Assembly: GCA_002104905.1 (NCBI GenBank)
Contig: MCFE01000065.1
Coordinates: forward strand, 62,001-126,000
Direction: 5' to 3'
Source of the DNA: Basidiobolus meristosporus CBS 931.73
Lineage: Eukaryota > Basidiobolomycota > Basidiobolomycetes > Basidiobolales > Basidiobolaceae
Length of the DNA: 64,000 nucleotides
Of this stretch, positions 31,812 through 43,389 are shown piece after piece. The notes beneath the pieces were generated by a model. The model was not told the DNA's origin. It saw nothing but the letters and a program-made list of their open reading frames with translations, and did not search any database. The position numbers and the translations under genes were made by a program. Position 1 is the first letter of the stretch, and every line of letters starts with the position of its first letter.

Positions 31812-33140
31812 GGCGGCTAGCAGGACCGAGATATTTGAAATTATATAAAGCAATATACACAGGCGCAAGGAATAATTACAAGTAGTTGGAAAATATAGAC
31901 AAGGCAAACACAGAAAGATTAATGAGGCAACGCAGTGGACCGATAATCTACGTATATATATATATATATCCATGTCGGTGTGCGAGAGTGGGTGTTGTCA
32001 CAGGAGCACAGATTTCATGGATACGCAACCTGAAAGTCAATATCGCGTATTCCTAATTCCATCTTCATCTACAATTCCGTCTTGTCAGAAATAGTCTCCA
32101 CAAATGCCACTCCTATTGGCCATATGGTTGGTGTCTCTTCACGGCGATCGGTCACGGCCAATTCCATCAACATGAACTGACCAATGAAGATGAAGTCAAG
32201 GAAGGAAATGAGCATGGAAGACCTAGTTTCGGACTAATTAGCGTTCAGTAGCAGGTGGTTTTCGGTACAATTTTGGTACAATTTTGGTATCTGGAGAAAG
32301 CGACATGTGTTGACTTGAGCCGACCATTCCTGCAATGATATAACCCAACCGCACGGAGAGCCCAGTCTCTCGATTCTTGTCTAGCCAACAATAACAACTT
32401 GGTATAGATAGATAGTGCAATGCACAAATACTCACGGGGTTTTCTCTATGCTTTGGTTTCCTTATTGATGGTTGATTGTCATAAACATTTGAGATTTCGT
32501 CCAAATTGAAGCAAAGATACCCTCGGATGGTAATCATTGATGGATCACGTGCGTCGCTCTTTCTATGGCAGTAGCTGGATTCCCGGGATGTTTCTCTAAA
32601 TGGATATTCCATGAGATGCCTCATTTTCTTAGATCCGGCCTTTAGCCAATGATGCTCTCAAAAGGAATATCATCCAGTAAGCTAAAATGTTGTGGCAAAT
32701 AGAGTGGTTGGATTTGCTATTGAACACAAGCAATTGAATGACAGTAATGGATTTATATTCAACAGTGATAAGCCAACGTTGGAAAATCTTTTTCCCGGAT
32801 TGGGTACCCACCCCAGATTAAGGACTGCCATACAAGTAACTCCATTATTTAATACATGGTACTGGCAACAAGAACCCAGATCTCTTCGCTAGGGTGAAGT
32901 TGATCACAATAAAGTTAACACTCCAGCTGATCTGTGAGAGACAGACGGCGTTTTTCAACTATTTATCTGGTCACGCATAAACCCGCCAAGACTAATATCA
33001 ATTGTACTTCACACGGACATTTGAGTTCAGCCCCGGCTAGGTGATTGACCAATAAAATTGTCGGAATATAGAGATTATTTCCTAACCAGGCAATCCTGCA
33101 ACAAGTACTTATTTTCTTTACAAACACAACCTGCCAGGCT
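31812..33140. other. Intergenic
   Basis: Contains a TA run (31954-31969) near the PAQR start and a tandem 13 bp repeat (GGTACAATTTT twice at about 32268-32290). A minus open frame at 32238-32624 has no recognisable content. Confidence 0.4.
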
Positions 33141-33150
33141 TATATATAAA
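33141..33150 (+). promoter_or_regulatory. TATA element upstream of a small ORF
   Basis: TATATATAAA, about 200 bp before the small ORF at 33352. The stretch between is C/T-rich, as in leaders of well-expressed fungal genes. Confidence 0.4.
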
Positions 33151-33351
33151 GGAGACGAGCAGCTGCTCTGCCAGACAGCTACTGTTTTTATCTACACCCT
33201 TCTTTGAATCTCGCGTCACCGTCCTCTGTTCACACTAACTTATATTTGCACTACGAAAGTGGTAAAGTACAACCTTAATGATTATTGCGCTAACAGAAAA
33301 GTCCTCAACCTAACCTAAAACACATACATAAAACACCCCAACCTCTTAACC

Positions 33352-33585
33352 ATGTACATCTTAATCAACTACCTCCCTCTGTTATCTGCAAATCCAATTC
33401 CAAGCAGGGCAGTGACCGAAGAAAGCAAAACACCCATTCAAAGAGAATGGATTCGTATGCGTCGATTTAGACAATTCCGCCCGAAACTAATGATTGATAC
33501 TGCCAAAGTATCCAATCAATGTGGTAACATGTCTGAACACAATTCGCCAAGCGCGCTTAACTCCCCTATTTCATGTGCTTGCTGA
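33352..33585 (+). CDS. Small hypothetical protein
   Basis: 77 codons following a good TATA element and pyrimidine-rich leader. The protein begins MYILINYLPLLSANPIPSRA, a weak signal-like start with a possible cleavage near SANP or SRA, then a basic middle (RMRRFRQFRPK) and a Cys-containing end (SCAC). No family is recognised. It could be a small secreted protein or a leader-derived ORF; the promoter context is the main support. Confidence 0.3.
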   Translation: MYILINYLPLLSANPIPSRAVTEESKTPIQREWIRMRRFRQFRPKLMIDTAKVSNQCGNMSEHNSPSALNSPISCAC

Positions 33586-34272
33586 CTTTTACCGAGGTGT
33601 ATTATTAACAGTAACTGTATGATTGTAGTAACATCTAATGTACAATATTTGTGTCATGTATGCATAATAGCCAGTGCCATCTTGGTTCATACCGGCCTCT
33701 GGTCTGCTTATTCAGACTGTGTTGGCGGCAGTGTTAAATATTTTGTATAGGCTAAATTCTCGCATCAATTTAAGCATGGGTAAAGTAATTAATGGATTAA
33801 AGCCAATACCAACCAATATATTCGCCATACCTGATGCCTGGCAGTGGGATTTGCCATGAAACTTCGCTTTCACATGATCTGATGGCTTCCAATGAACCAT
33901 CTGGGAGTCTTGTAGGTTGAGATTAAAAGGCTGAGAACTACAATTCTCGCTCAAGATTGGTTAATTATTTTGTACTCGGGAACGTATTGGTTCTAGAATA
34001 TCCTTAATTTTGTGACCGTTCACCAGAACTTCGAAATGCAGTCACGTTTCACACGTGCTCATTATTTTCTGCTATAGAGATTAAAGTGATTACTATACGT
34101 TGAGCAATGTACATGCCAATATATGTATGCAAGCGTCCGTTCTACTCACCACGGTAAATATTTTGACCGTTATTTGCTTCCAAAAATACGGATCGATATT
34201 TCCTGCATATGCATTAAACGGATTTAAAAATGTGATATACACATATATATATTCATACTATATAGAGGCAAT
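33586..34272. other. Intergenic
   Basis: AT-rich; nothing recognised. Confidence 0.4.
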
Positions 34273-35421
34273 TTACGCCTTTGAGGAGGTCCTATAGATA
34301 CATGGGTGGCTTTGATCCGAACTACACTGCTCACACAGAACATATTGGCATTTGTTGCAAGAAAGTAGTTCCACAGGAACAGTGCATCCTTGATCACAAA
34401 AGATTCGTATTTTGCAGGAATCACAGCGGACAGCTTCGGGGTCATCTTCTAGACAACGCGAACAAAAGGTTTTAGAGCAACTGTTGCAGAAGATGCTTTC
34501 GACACAGGAGGTGCAATAGTGGTGGTAGCATTTACGGCAAACGTAGGATTTCAACTCTGCTTTCTCATGCGATATGCAGTAGTAGTGTCCGCAATCCAAG
34601 CATGAGTATTCTTGTTGACAAGACTCGCACACCAACTCGACACTCTGACAAGCCTGACACCATACCTTTACGATGGATTCATGCGAATCGTAGCAATCAC
34701 GGCATCTCCCTTCCCCGCAGGATGAGCAATATGCCGTGTTCCTTTCCAAGGCTTTGTGATTGGGAAGGATATCCAAATGAAACCCTGGATTGTTTGTGAA
34801 TTTCAATATTCCTGCGCGTAAGCGCGGAAGGAGCCAACTGATGGTGCCCTTGTAAGTTTCGTGTAGTTCATTTTCTGTCGGGTGCCCAAAGTACTGAAGC
34901 CTTGCAAGAGTGCGAGGGTATTCTGCGGTTTCAATGTTAGCCAATTTTTCGAAAAAGCAAACCAGGCTGACAAACTCGATATTGTTGCAGTGGCGTATGG
35001 ACAATGAATGAAGCTGAGGGCAGAGCCGTAATATGTAATCAATACTTTTAGTAGTAATATTTGTATAATCCAGTACGAGCTCTCGTATGGAGGATCTAGT
35101 GGCAGCAACCAATCCTCGTAAAAACACATTCTCCAATACGAGATCAGCGGGGGATGAGTAGACTTCAATAGCGCCTTTTTTCAGGCTCGGCACGCATGAG
35201 AAGTCCACCCGTTTCCAGCAATCGCCGGTCAAAATTAGCTGATAGAATCGATGGTTGGTAGTGGCTAGATGCACCAGATCAATGGCTGCTAGATATGTAT
35301 ATACTTGATCCAGAACTTCAAGTGGTAATGTAGTGAGCGTGGGCATACTGTGATGCGGTGGAAGAAATGATAGTGGGATGAGAGTGTAAGGTATTGTGAG
35401 TCGCATCTGCAGAGCCTGCAT
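34273..35421 (-). CDS. F-box protein with a CxxC-rich zinc-binding-like tail
   Basis: Single exon, 382 residues from ATG 35421; the internal ATG at 35346 (MPTLTTLPLEVLDQVYTYL) is an alternative start that places the F-box at the very N-terminus. The F-box is LPLEVLDQVYTYLAAIDLVH then HRFYQLI and WKRVDF, which would bind Skp1 in an SCF ubiquitin ligase. Residues about 110-165 look like one or two leucine-rich repeats (SIRELVLDYTNIT, LHSLSIRHCNNIEF). The last 140 residues hold a dense series of CxxC pairs (CSSC, CRDC, CQAC, CESC, CLDC, CRKC, CTSC, CNSC, CSRC, CDSC, CNKC, CEQC) with interleaved His, suggesting several stacked zinc knuckles. I know no named domain that fits this array. It may recognise the substrate. 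Confidence 0.82.
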   Translation of the reverse strand: MQALQMRLTIPYTLIPLSFLPPHHSMPTLTTLPLEVLDQVYTYLAAIDLVHLATTNHRFYQLILTGDCWKRVDFSCVPSLKKGAIEVYSSPADLVLENVFLRGLVAATRSSIRELVLDYTNITTKSIDYILRLCPQLHSLSIRHCNNIEFVSLVCFFEKLANIETAEYPRTLARLQYFGHPTENELHETYKGTISWLLPRLRAGILKFTNNPGFHLDILPNHKALERNTAYCSSCGEGRCRDCYDSHESIVKVWCQACQSVELVCESCQQEYSCLDCGHYYCISHEKAELKSYVCRKCYHHYCTSCVESIFCNSCSKTFCSRCLEDDPEAVRCDSCKIRIFCDQGCTVPVELLSCNKCQYVLCEQCSSDQSHPCIYRTSSKA

Positions 35422-36407
35422 TTATACTCGGGGTTTCAACCACTTGGGCTGGCTATACAATCTAGACAAATATCAACCACACTAGTCAATAAAAAGAATG
35501 TTACACTCTAATTATCGGGGGGTTTTGGCGAAATGAAGAACTATCTTGGAAGAGAGTGACCTGTCTTGGCTTATATTGCAAAAGACCTCTGAGCTCATAT
35601 ATTTGGAAGGGCACTTCCAAAATAGGCACTTGACTAGCGCTCAATCTTGTAGCAAAGCCTCGATCAACACGTGATAGAGGATGGTGGGAATATCCCTGCT
35701 AGGCCATTACCATCAGTGAGGAGGACGAGTAGAACCTTAACATGTTGGATAGACGCTCACAGTTAGTCGCGATGCACCCCACCGACACGATTTCAGATGA
35801 ACCGTCTAGATTCTCCACTAGTTATTAATATCGGCTGTGAGAAAAGTTCCCACTTTGAGCTTCTTTAGAAACTTCATTCGATGGACAAATCACATCGCCT
35901 CCCTCGAAATTGGCATTAATTTGTAGATTAATGGCTATCCATGATTTCTTTAATTTGAAGCTTGTTCCTACTTCAGTCTATAAAACTTCAAGCCTGCAGA
36001 GCGTTGACTAACTAGATACTCGTATCCATGTGCATATCCAATACTAGGGCCAAACTGCAACAGTGCGTACTACAAAGGTGTTAGCACCTTCCACAACTAG
36101 GCCTGACGTAGAGACAGCGTAATGCTATACAAAGAGCAGAAACACTTCAGTAGTTCAATGATTTATTTGAATGGGCTGTTTTTTAATGTTCAGCTGATTA
36201 TTAACAGTTTCTCCAGATGCCTTAGCTCCAATAGCTACGACATAGTATATACATGCTAAGTCCACATCTGGTTTGCTTTTTCAAAAGTTACTGACTAACA
36301 GGTGGGTAATACCGGAAATTCTATAAATATATCTAGTTACAAGCACACTAATACGGCCAAGTTTAGTCATTTTTGTAAAACCGATTGTTGCTATTGAAAG
36401 ATTCATT
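35422..36407. other. Intergenic
   Basis: AT-rich; no coding or repeat signal seen. Confidence 0.4.
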
Positions 36408-38191
36408 CTACTGCTGGCCATGATAGGTTTCCGGCACCGGCATAGGATAGTGTACCTGATGCTGAGAGGAGCTACTATCTTCAGGGCGAGTCGGTAGTGT
36501 AGGAGCTTCTTGGTGTTGAGTGTTGCTCTCATAGCGGGTTGGCAATGGTGGCCCAAGGTTTGGAGAATATTGATCCGGTATCTCTACCATAGGGTAGATT
36601 TCGCTGCTGTCGCTGTAGCTAGGCCTTTCCGTTTCCGTAGGTTGTGTAGTAAGAAGATGGGTGTTTCCTCCTGAATTCATTTCCTGCTTCTTCCGGGATC
36701 TGAGCTCCACTCGTTTGCGTGCAAGGCGGCAAGAATCAACGCCACAACAGAGCACGCCATACAGGAATTCGGGAATATAGGTAACATAGCCATCGATTAA
36801 GGCCTTTGATGGAGTCATCCGTACAGTGTCCAGCTGACCGTTTTCATGCTTGGCTACTACATCTTGAGGTCCATAGTACTTGGCCATCAAAATGATGATA
36901 AATGCCATCACCACGCATATAATAATAACGTAAAGCCCGTTTTTGACTGCTGCCGCGGGCCAAGCAATTGAATCACTCGAATTGGTTCCATCCGTACCCT
37001 TAATCACACCAGCCGTGGTAAGGGCAGTTAGGAGAATATCACCAATGTAGAAGATAAACATGATAGGGCCCTTGACACACCAAAACATTCCATGGGCATG
37101 AATCTTGCCCCGCTTCCATTCCTCATGGAACACCGCGAGATAAGTGAAGAGGGCGGAGAGAATGACAGAGAGAGAAACAAAATCGATAATCGTAAGGTAG
37201 ACGTAAGCACCGTGGAAATTATAGCTGCCTTCACAGTAATATCCTCGAAGTTCAGCGAAAATAGAGATAAACGCATCTATGATTGACCTGATAAGAAGAC
37301 GTTAGTAGAGTGCCCTCATGCAAGCTAACCCTATGCAACTTACCATATCGGATACTGGAAAACCAGAATATTCGTGATAGTGTTGTAATGGAGTCCCCAT
37401 TTAGATTTTCTATATAACTCGAAGGTCAGGACACGGCGCGTGAATGGCATGAACAAAATGAGGACTTACATGTGGATTTTGAAAAAGTAAAACAATTTAA
37501 CTGTAATGTCTTCCTTCCTCTGGCCAGCTTCGTCTCGAAATGGCTGTAGATACGATTGAAGGCACATGTAGAGGTTGTATACGGCAAAAGACTCGAACAA
37601 GGTTGCGAAAAACATGATAGTTGTTGAATAGTCGTAACGCAAGTATGAAAACCAGGCTAAAGTTGCATAAACGGGAGGATATAGCAACACTCTCAATTTG
37701 TGTCTTTGCACATGCGAATCACTACACGGTAAGGTGGTTTACGTTAGAGAATGCACCAGTGAGTACAGCATAACAAAATACTCTTACTAATAATTTCTAG
37801 CGTGGCGGGCTATAATTATGAAGGCATAGACCCAGGTGAAAGCTATCAAAACACAGCAGAACAACCAACCGATAACATGCCAGTTTTGACTAGATAAACG
37901 AAAGGCTCCGTAAGTACAGAGGCTAAACTACATTCGTTCTGTATACAACGAAAATACCTTGGGTGTTGGAAAAGAGAACCTAGGTGGAAACCTGGCTGGG
38001 TCCTAGACAGAGAGGGTCAACTTATGCACTATTGAATATACAGAGTTCGGGCAATACGTACAAACCACCTGCTTGACGTAGACCGCCAGGACTGGGGCAC
38101 TGGTTAGCGCTGTGGGAAGTATCCATGTATTTACAATATGAGAGGTAAATAGGGAAGAGAAGACGAAGGGGATACAATTATATACTGGCAA
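36408..38191 (-). CDS. TMEM184/organic solute transporter alpha (DUF300) family protein
   Basis: About seven exons from ATG 38191 to the stop at 36408. Family blocks: a helix WHVIGWLFCCVLIAFTWVYA, RHARNY, then QRHKLRVLLYPPVYATLAWF, YNLYMCLQSYLQPFRDEA, FYFFKIH, WGLHYNTITNILVFQYPIW, AELRGYYCEGS and FHEEWKRGKIHAHGMFWCVKG. Seven hydrophobic segments are visible, followed by a ~110-residue cytoplasmic tail rich in Ser, Pro and Gln. In animals OST-alpha moves bile acids and steroids with a beta subunit; fungal and TMEM184 relatives have no settled role. The first exon join (exon 1 to a 45 nt exon) was chosen on phase; a longer N-terminus cannot be excluded. Confidence 0.88.
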
Positions 38192-40509
38192 TTATATACA
38201 GGTGACTAACGGATTATTTGTTGGATACCCTCCAGTTAGGTATGGAATCGATCTATCATCAGGAAAACGATCGTATCTGACCCTATTACCATATATGAGT
38301 GCCGAATTCCATGGCGGAAAATCTTTTGTTTCGAGGAATAATCCAAGTCACAGGCTGGGATTCACTGAATTAAATCCGTAATCGGTGTTGAAATTAGCCG
38401 TGAGGAAAAGCACTTTCTGCTGATTCATATCCAACGTCTGCTTTGCACCTACTTATTTGAATTGCTGGAGTGTTTGGTTTGACCAAGGAGGGACCACCGT
38501 ATGGTGTGGTAGTAGGCTTAGTCTTTGAAACGATGTAGGGCTTGGTTGCGGAGTGGGCATTTCATGGTCATGAATGTCGCATACGACGCGTATGCATTGA
38601 TGGAGAATTTGCCTCCGAAATCCAAGCAGAAATTACCAGTTGAAATTCATCAGATTTTTCAAATATGGAAAATGTTGGGTGGACGAAGTAAAAAAATCTT
38701 GGTAATGCCGATAGGGTGATTCGATGATTTGTTTGGAAGAGTGGCTATCCTACCCCATCAATATTAACTAAACCATACAGAGGATAACCTAGCGCAACCA
38801 TCTTGCCTTCTGGAAGACCAGGCATTCACACATTTTCTCATGTAATCTGGCGTATCTTTGATGGCAGTGTCGCGAAACTTTGTTTGTGACATGATATTGG
38901 TATTGAGTGAGCAAATTTTGCCAAGATTGAAGTCATATCGCTACGTAATGATCACTTAAGAGTCAGCACTGGCACATGTGAAAAGTCCTACTTTGGGATA
39001 GCTTCCATTTTGGTGTAATTCTAGTGATGGTTTCACTGGAATTCGATACAATACATGATGATCTGTACTGGGGATCTTCACTTCTCTAATTGGATAATAT
39101 TTGCTGTATCGAAGGGTGGATTGGCCATAACATTCTTATGAGAACCGTGCATGGACAAAGTGGTTACTCCGGCTATAGAACAGTGCACAGTTGAGTGAAG
39201 AAGGCCAATGATGCCAATTTAGAAATACCACGCGTACTTATCACACTTGGCATCGGCGGTATGGAATGCTACCTTAGATGCCTGCTTTCAACTGCCATGT
39301 TCAATTTGGAGAATACAGTTTTTGGATTCTTGGTTAAACTATTCGAAGCATGCATAAACGTACCTTGGTGCTTTGATCATATTGTGAGAGCTCATTGGAG
39401 TACAGTAGCATATTTAACTGATGACAGCGCCTGAAACACTTACGTGTTTGACACAATTTATGCCATGAAGTTGGCAAGGGAAGCGTTGCCTCACAAACAT
39501 TACTCGAGAATGCTGTGTTACAGGAGCACAACGCCCATTACGGCTAGCCCAACAAATACCCCGCAAAATTTACATTCACTTTGATGTAACAGTGCGATAT
39601 TGATGCCAGATCAAGATATCCTTTTCTAGTGGCAATTACAGGAAACAACGTACCCAGATACACAAGAATACTGAATATTGAAATTTGGTTATCAAAACGA
39701 TCAATAAAGGATTAGTAACAACTTCTGATAATCATAAGCAATATGCAAATATCCGTTTTTAGAATAACCCTATGGTCACCATGTTGAGAATGATTAGTAC
39801 TATTTCGGATGATACTTCGATTGCATAGCAAATCAATCTGTTAGAAATTGACAGGTTGGTCCAAGTATTTGTTGGAATAATTCGAACACAAAAGATATTC
39901 AGCAACTTCTAATAGATCTCAGGCCAACTTTAAAGGATAACGGTGAAACTAAAGAATCAAAGCTTGAAAAGCAGGAGCAATAGTAATACTAGGCGTAAAT
40001 GTGCATCGCCTTATCCAAAACCTTCACAACGGATCTGAGATACAGAAGTTTGATAATGTAGGGAAGAAACATGGGTACACTCAAGAGAGCATGCCTGTAG
40101 GGAGCTGGAGGAAGGCCTGAAGCCATAGAGTCAAATTAGTAAGCAACAAACTTATCAAGCATGGTGTGGTCTCATGAGAGCTGTAGTCATGATGTTCTTA
40201 ACTTTACACTCAATATGCTACATACATCAAGCACATTGACTTAATAAATCAAATAGTGGAAACATCAGTTATTCTATATCAAAGTAAGTCATTTCCAAAT
40301 CCCTACTTCATTAGCTTTTTATACACAGATAGACAATAATGTGCATACTAATACAAGAGTAATGAGGTTTTGGATGCTTAGGAATGCTCTATCAATTCTA
40401 GTATTTAGTTGAGCACCTAATTACTCATGTATCTTTCATAAAGCTCTATATGATATTCATTAATTTTTGGATCGATGAGAGTGCTTGAAGTTATCAAACC
40501 TGTCCAAAA
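38192..40509. other. Gene-poor region
   Basis: About 2.3 kb with no supported g gene; short open frames at 38525 and 39195 show no features. Likely part of the repeat-bearing 38-42 kb tract. Confidence 0.4.
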
Positions 40510-40858
40510 TGTTGTAAGAGTTTTGGAGATATTGGAAGTGACTGGGAGAACAAGTGGATTATGTGGTTTTCAATTGATGATTTATTGAATGTAAAAGTAG
40601 TATTTATACTTTTGCATGGTCTTGGAGAAACAAACACGTAGAGCATGTTTAGGAAGGTCCCAAGAACATGTGTGCAAAGTTTGGGGCCGTTTGGACAACT
40701 TTGAGATATTTCATGTTCTGGGTGCCTGATGTTTTGGTGAAAGTATTCGAAGTAAATCCCCGACAAGGAATTTGGCCAGAATTCGGTAAGAGTTGTAGAC
40801 TATGATCTGAGTGGCTAAGTTAGGTGAATATTTGGGTGCAATTACGAAATTTACAACA
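40510..40858 (-). repeat. Interspersed repeat copy 1 (solo-LTR-like, ~349 bp)
   Basis: Reverse complement of the copy at 50400-50747, at roughly 85% identity by eye. In element orientation it begins TGTTGTAA and ends TTACAACA, giving TG...CA ends with an 8 bp inverted repeat. It contains AGTATAAATAC (TATA-like) and CAATAAATCA (poly-A-signal-like) in the right order for an LTR. Flanks CTTTG and TTTTG are an imperfect candidate target duplication. No internal retrotransposon genes are near. Confidence 0.7.
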
Positions 40859-42412
40859 CAAAGACCCCAGGCAGTGCACGCAACTTTCTGAGACCTTCCT
40901 CAAAGTATCCATACAATTTTTACAAAGTTTACACAAGTACGAATACATTGTGTACATTCAACAAATCAGTAAGTGAAAAACCACACTTCTAAATACTTCC
41001 ACTTTCTTCTCATTATCACGATAATCCATTCAGATCACAGTCTTACTTTCTGCATTTGATTCCTGTAGGTGGCCCATCCAGTAGAACGATGTTTTCCAAA
41101 GGTTACGTTGCAAAATAAGAGTACTTATTTTTGTCATCCTCAAATTCAAAACCTTCAGCTCCCTCGTTGGCTTGTTTCCTGATGTAAGCCTTTACGGAAA
41201 TAGGATTATTATTGCTGGTGTAAGCGGACTTGGTACTACGGTAAGAGAATAATAACAGACATGATGGTGCTTTGTAATTTCGTGATTCTTACTCCATAAT
41301 GATATGTGACACTTCACCTGTTTGTCAATCTTGATAGAATGATTTCCAATAGTACGTTACAATATGAGCCTAATGGAACTTTTCAAGTGGGGAAGCATTT
41401 TTGCATGATTCCCTATGGACTGGGCTGGGGTCTACCTGTAATATCAACACATCAAAATTATGATCCAAGTTGTAAGCAGAGAGCTCCTTGAAGCAATATA
41501 CAAGCGAGCTATTGGTCAGCATGGTGTACCTTGAATAAGGCTTGTAGGAGTGAGCCTTACCGCCTCGGTTGCAGATAGCTCGATGCTGTACAGTTAGCGT
41601 AATACATATCGAAAACCCTACGCTGCCACGGGCTACTGTCATAACCCTGGTACCTCTTTCTGTTAGTGGGGCTAATTACGCCAACCTAAGTTTAATGCTA
41701 TTGTAGAGTACAAGTTGATGGGATGGCCTGCTCTTGTCTTGCTTCCAAGTCAATGACGTCGTCATGTGAGCGAGAGTGCTCGTTAAACTGTGTATATATG
41801 TACAAATGAAGTTTCTCGATGTAATCCAAGTAAAAAGTGGATGTGGGAATAAACCAATCCTCAGAAACATCAACAACACCAGCGGTATTACTAATCTATT
41901 GCTCACATACAAAACTCCATCTAGTTAAATTGACTTTCATTCGATTGCATGTTATCTATTGCCCCAAGTAAAATAAGCTAACTGTTTTATTCTTAGATTT
42001 GCGACCGTGGTTTAAGCTACGTACGCTTTCCAAAACCGTATCTGACTAAGGAAATGTGGCTTCTTATGAGGAAGGATACGGATCAAAGATAGACTCAGAA
42101 AGCTTGTTTTACCTATACATCTAGTACATTTACGCACTATTTCGTAAAAACAAGCTCGATCTCATGCGTTGTGCATTCATTGATGACTGTAGTCTAGAGT
42201 TTACACGGCTCATGGTGTATAACAAAGCCTATAGCCCCCAAGCCTCGGTCTGCTTGGTAGTAGCCTAATTTAAAGACGATACGTGGCAGTAGCCAAGCTA
42301 AAAGCCAGATGATGTCACTCAGAAGGTCCCCTTTATACTTTACTCTGGAAAACCCACCACTGGAAACCGATATTGTTAGTGACAGGCGATGTATGGCGAG
42401 AATTAGCCACGT
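40859..42412. other. Repeat-bearing intergenic region upstream of the CBM18 gene
   Basis: Bases 40861-41020 resemble a diverged, plus-oriented 3' part of the same repeat (CTTCCT, TACATTCAACAAATCA, AAGTGAAAAACCACA). No gene seen further right. Confidence 0.4.
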
Positions 42413-42420
42413 TATAAATA
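42413..42420 (+). promoter_or_regulatory. TATA box of the CBM18 gene
   Basis: TATAAATA, 82 bp before the start codon, almost the same spacing as for CDA-1. Confidence 0.55.
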
Positions 42421-42494
42421 CCTTGGCCCGCATGGGAGATCAAGTATTCCAAGTTTTCGACATAGGCTACAATTTACTATCTACTTAATTGAAT

Positions 42495-42950
42495 ATGAGA
42501 TTTTCTCTTCTCACAATAGTGTTGATTGGCTGTGCTATCTCTACAGCCCAGGGAGCTATAAGTCACGATGGTAGTTGTGGAAAAGGAAATGAATGCGCTT
42601 CCGGCTCTTGTTGCTCGGAGTGGGGCTACTGTGGAACAGGACCAGCATTCTGCAACTCCAATTCTAAAGGCGGAGGTGAAGAACCCGACAGCGAACATTC
42701 TGATGAACATCAGCCCACCAAGGCTCCTGGAGGGGACAACTCTGGAAGCAACCCACAGCAGGCAACGGCAACGGCAACCTCCACCACCTCCACATCGACC
42801 GCTGGCTCAAAAACCACCTCCGAAAACAAACCGACTGGTACCAACACCGGGGGTCATGCAAGTGAAGTCTCGTCCATCTCCCCAGTTTCGGCATACCTGA
42901 TCGCTCTTGGGCTTACTTTGCACCTGGTTGGCCAAACCTATTATGGATGA
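42495..42950 (+). CDS. Secreted CBM18 (hevein-type) chitin-binding protein, GPI type
   Basis: Single exon, 151 residues. Signal peptide MRFSLLTIVLIGCAISTAQG is followed at once by one chitin-binding type 1 domain: CGKGNECASGSCCSEWGYCG then FCNS, with Ser/aromatic residues (S, W, Y) in the chitin-contact positions. The domain appears to have seven Cys visible rather than eight, so it may lack one disulfide. A Ser/Thr-rich stalk of about 80 residues and a hydrophobic end (AYLIALGLTLHLV) indicate a GPI-anchored wall protein. It has no catalytic domain. Its promoter spacing resembles that of CDA-1, and both act on chitin. Confidence 0.88.
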   Translation: MRFSLLTIVLIGCAISTAQGAISHDGSCGKGNECASGSCCSEWGYCGTGPAFCNSNSKGGGEEPDSEHSDEHQPTKAPGGDNSGSNPQQATATATSTTSTSTAGSKTTSENKPTGTNTGGHASEVSSISPVSAYLIALGLTLHLVGQTYYG

Positions 42951-43389
42951 ACATACGACAATGTCGAGAGACTACCACTTGCATGAATACAGGATATTTT
43001 GATTGCCAGCCAAAATCAGGGCTGCCCGCATTGCAGGAACCAGGGCAGAATAAAAGTCAGACTAACCATTAGATAGATGAAACAACTTGCTAGATGAATT
43101 GCTTTCCCATCATCAAGTAACCAGCTATTTGTGGCTCATTATATGCTAAATATCTGAAATAAACCCACAGTTACAGGAATTCATCTGGATCGCGCTACTT
43201 ACAACCGACTTCGGCACACCAAATTGCGAAGGATCAACATACAAACTAAAGTAATTATTTTTATTACATTGTCGGTCCTATGAATCACCGCTCAGCCTTA
43301 ATGTGGTTTAGATGGCATTACTACTGTCCTTCAAATATGGAAAATGTGTTTTGATGCAGCAAACCTCAAAAACCCCCTTGGCGATGGAA
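42951..43389. other. Convergent intergenic region
   Basis: Between the 3' ends of the CBM18 and 4CL-like genes; nothing recognised. Confidence 0.4.
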
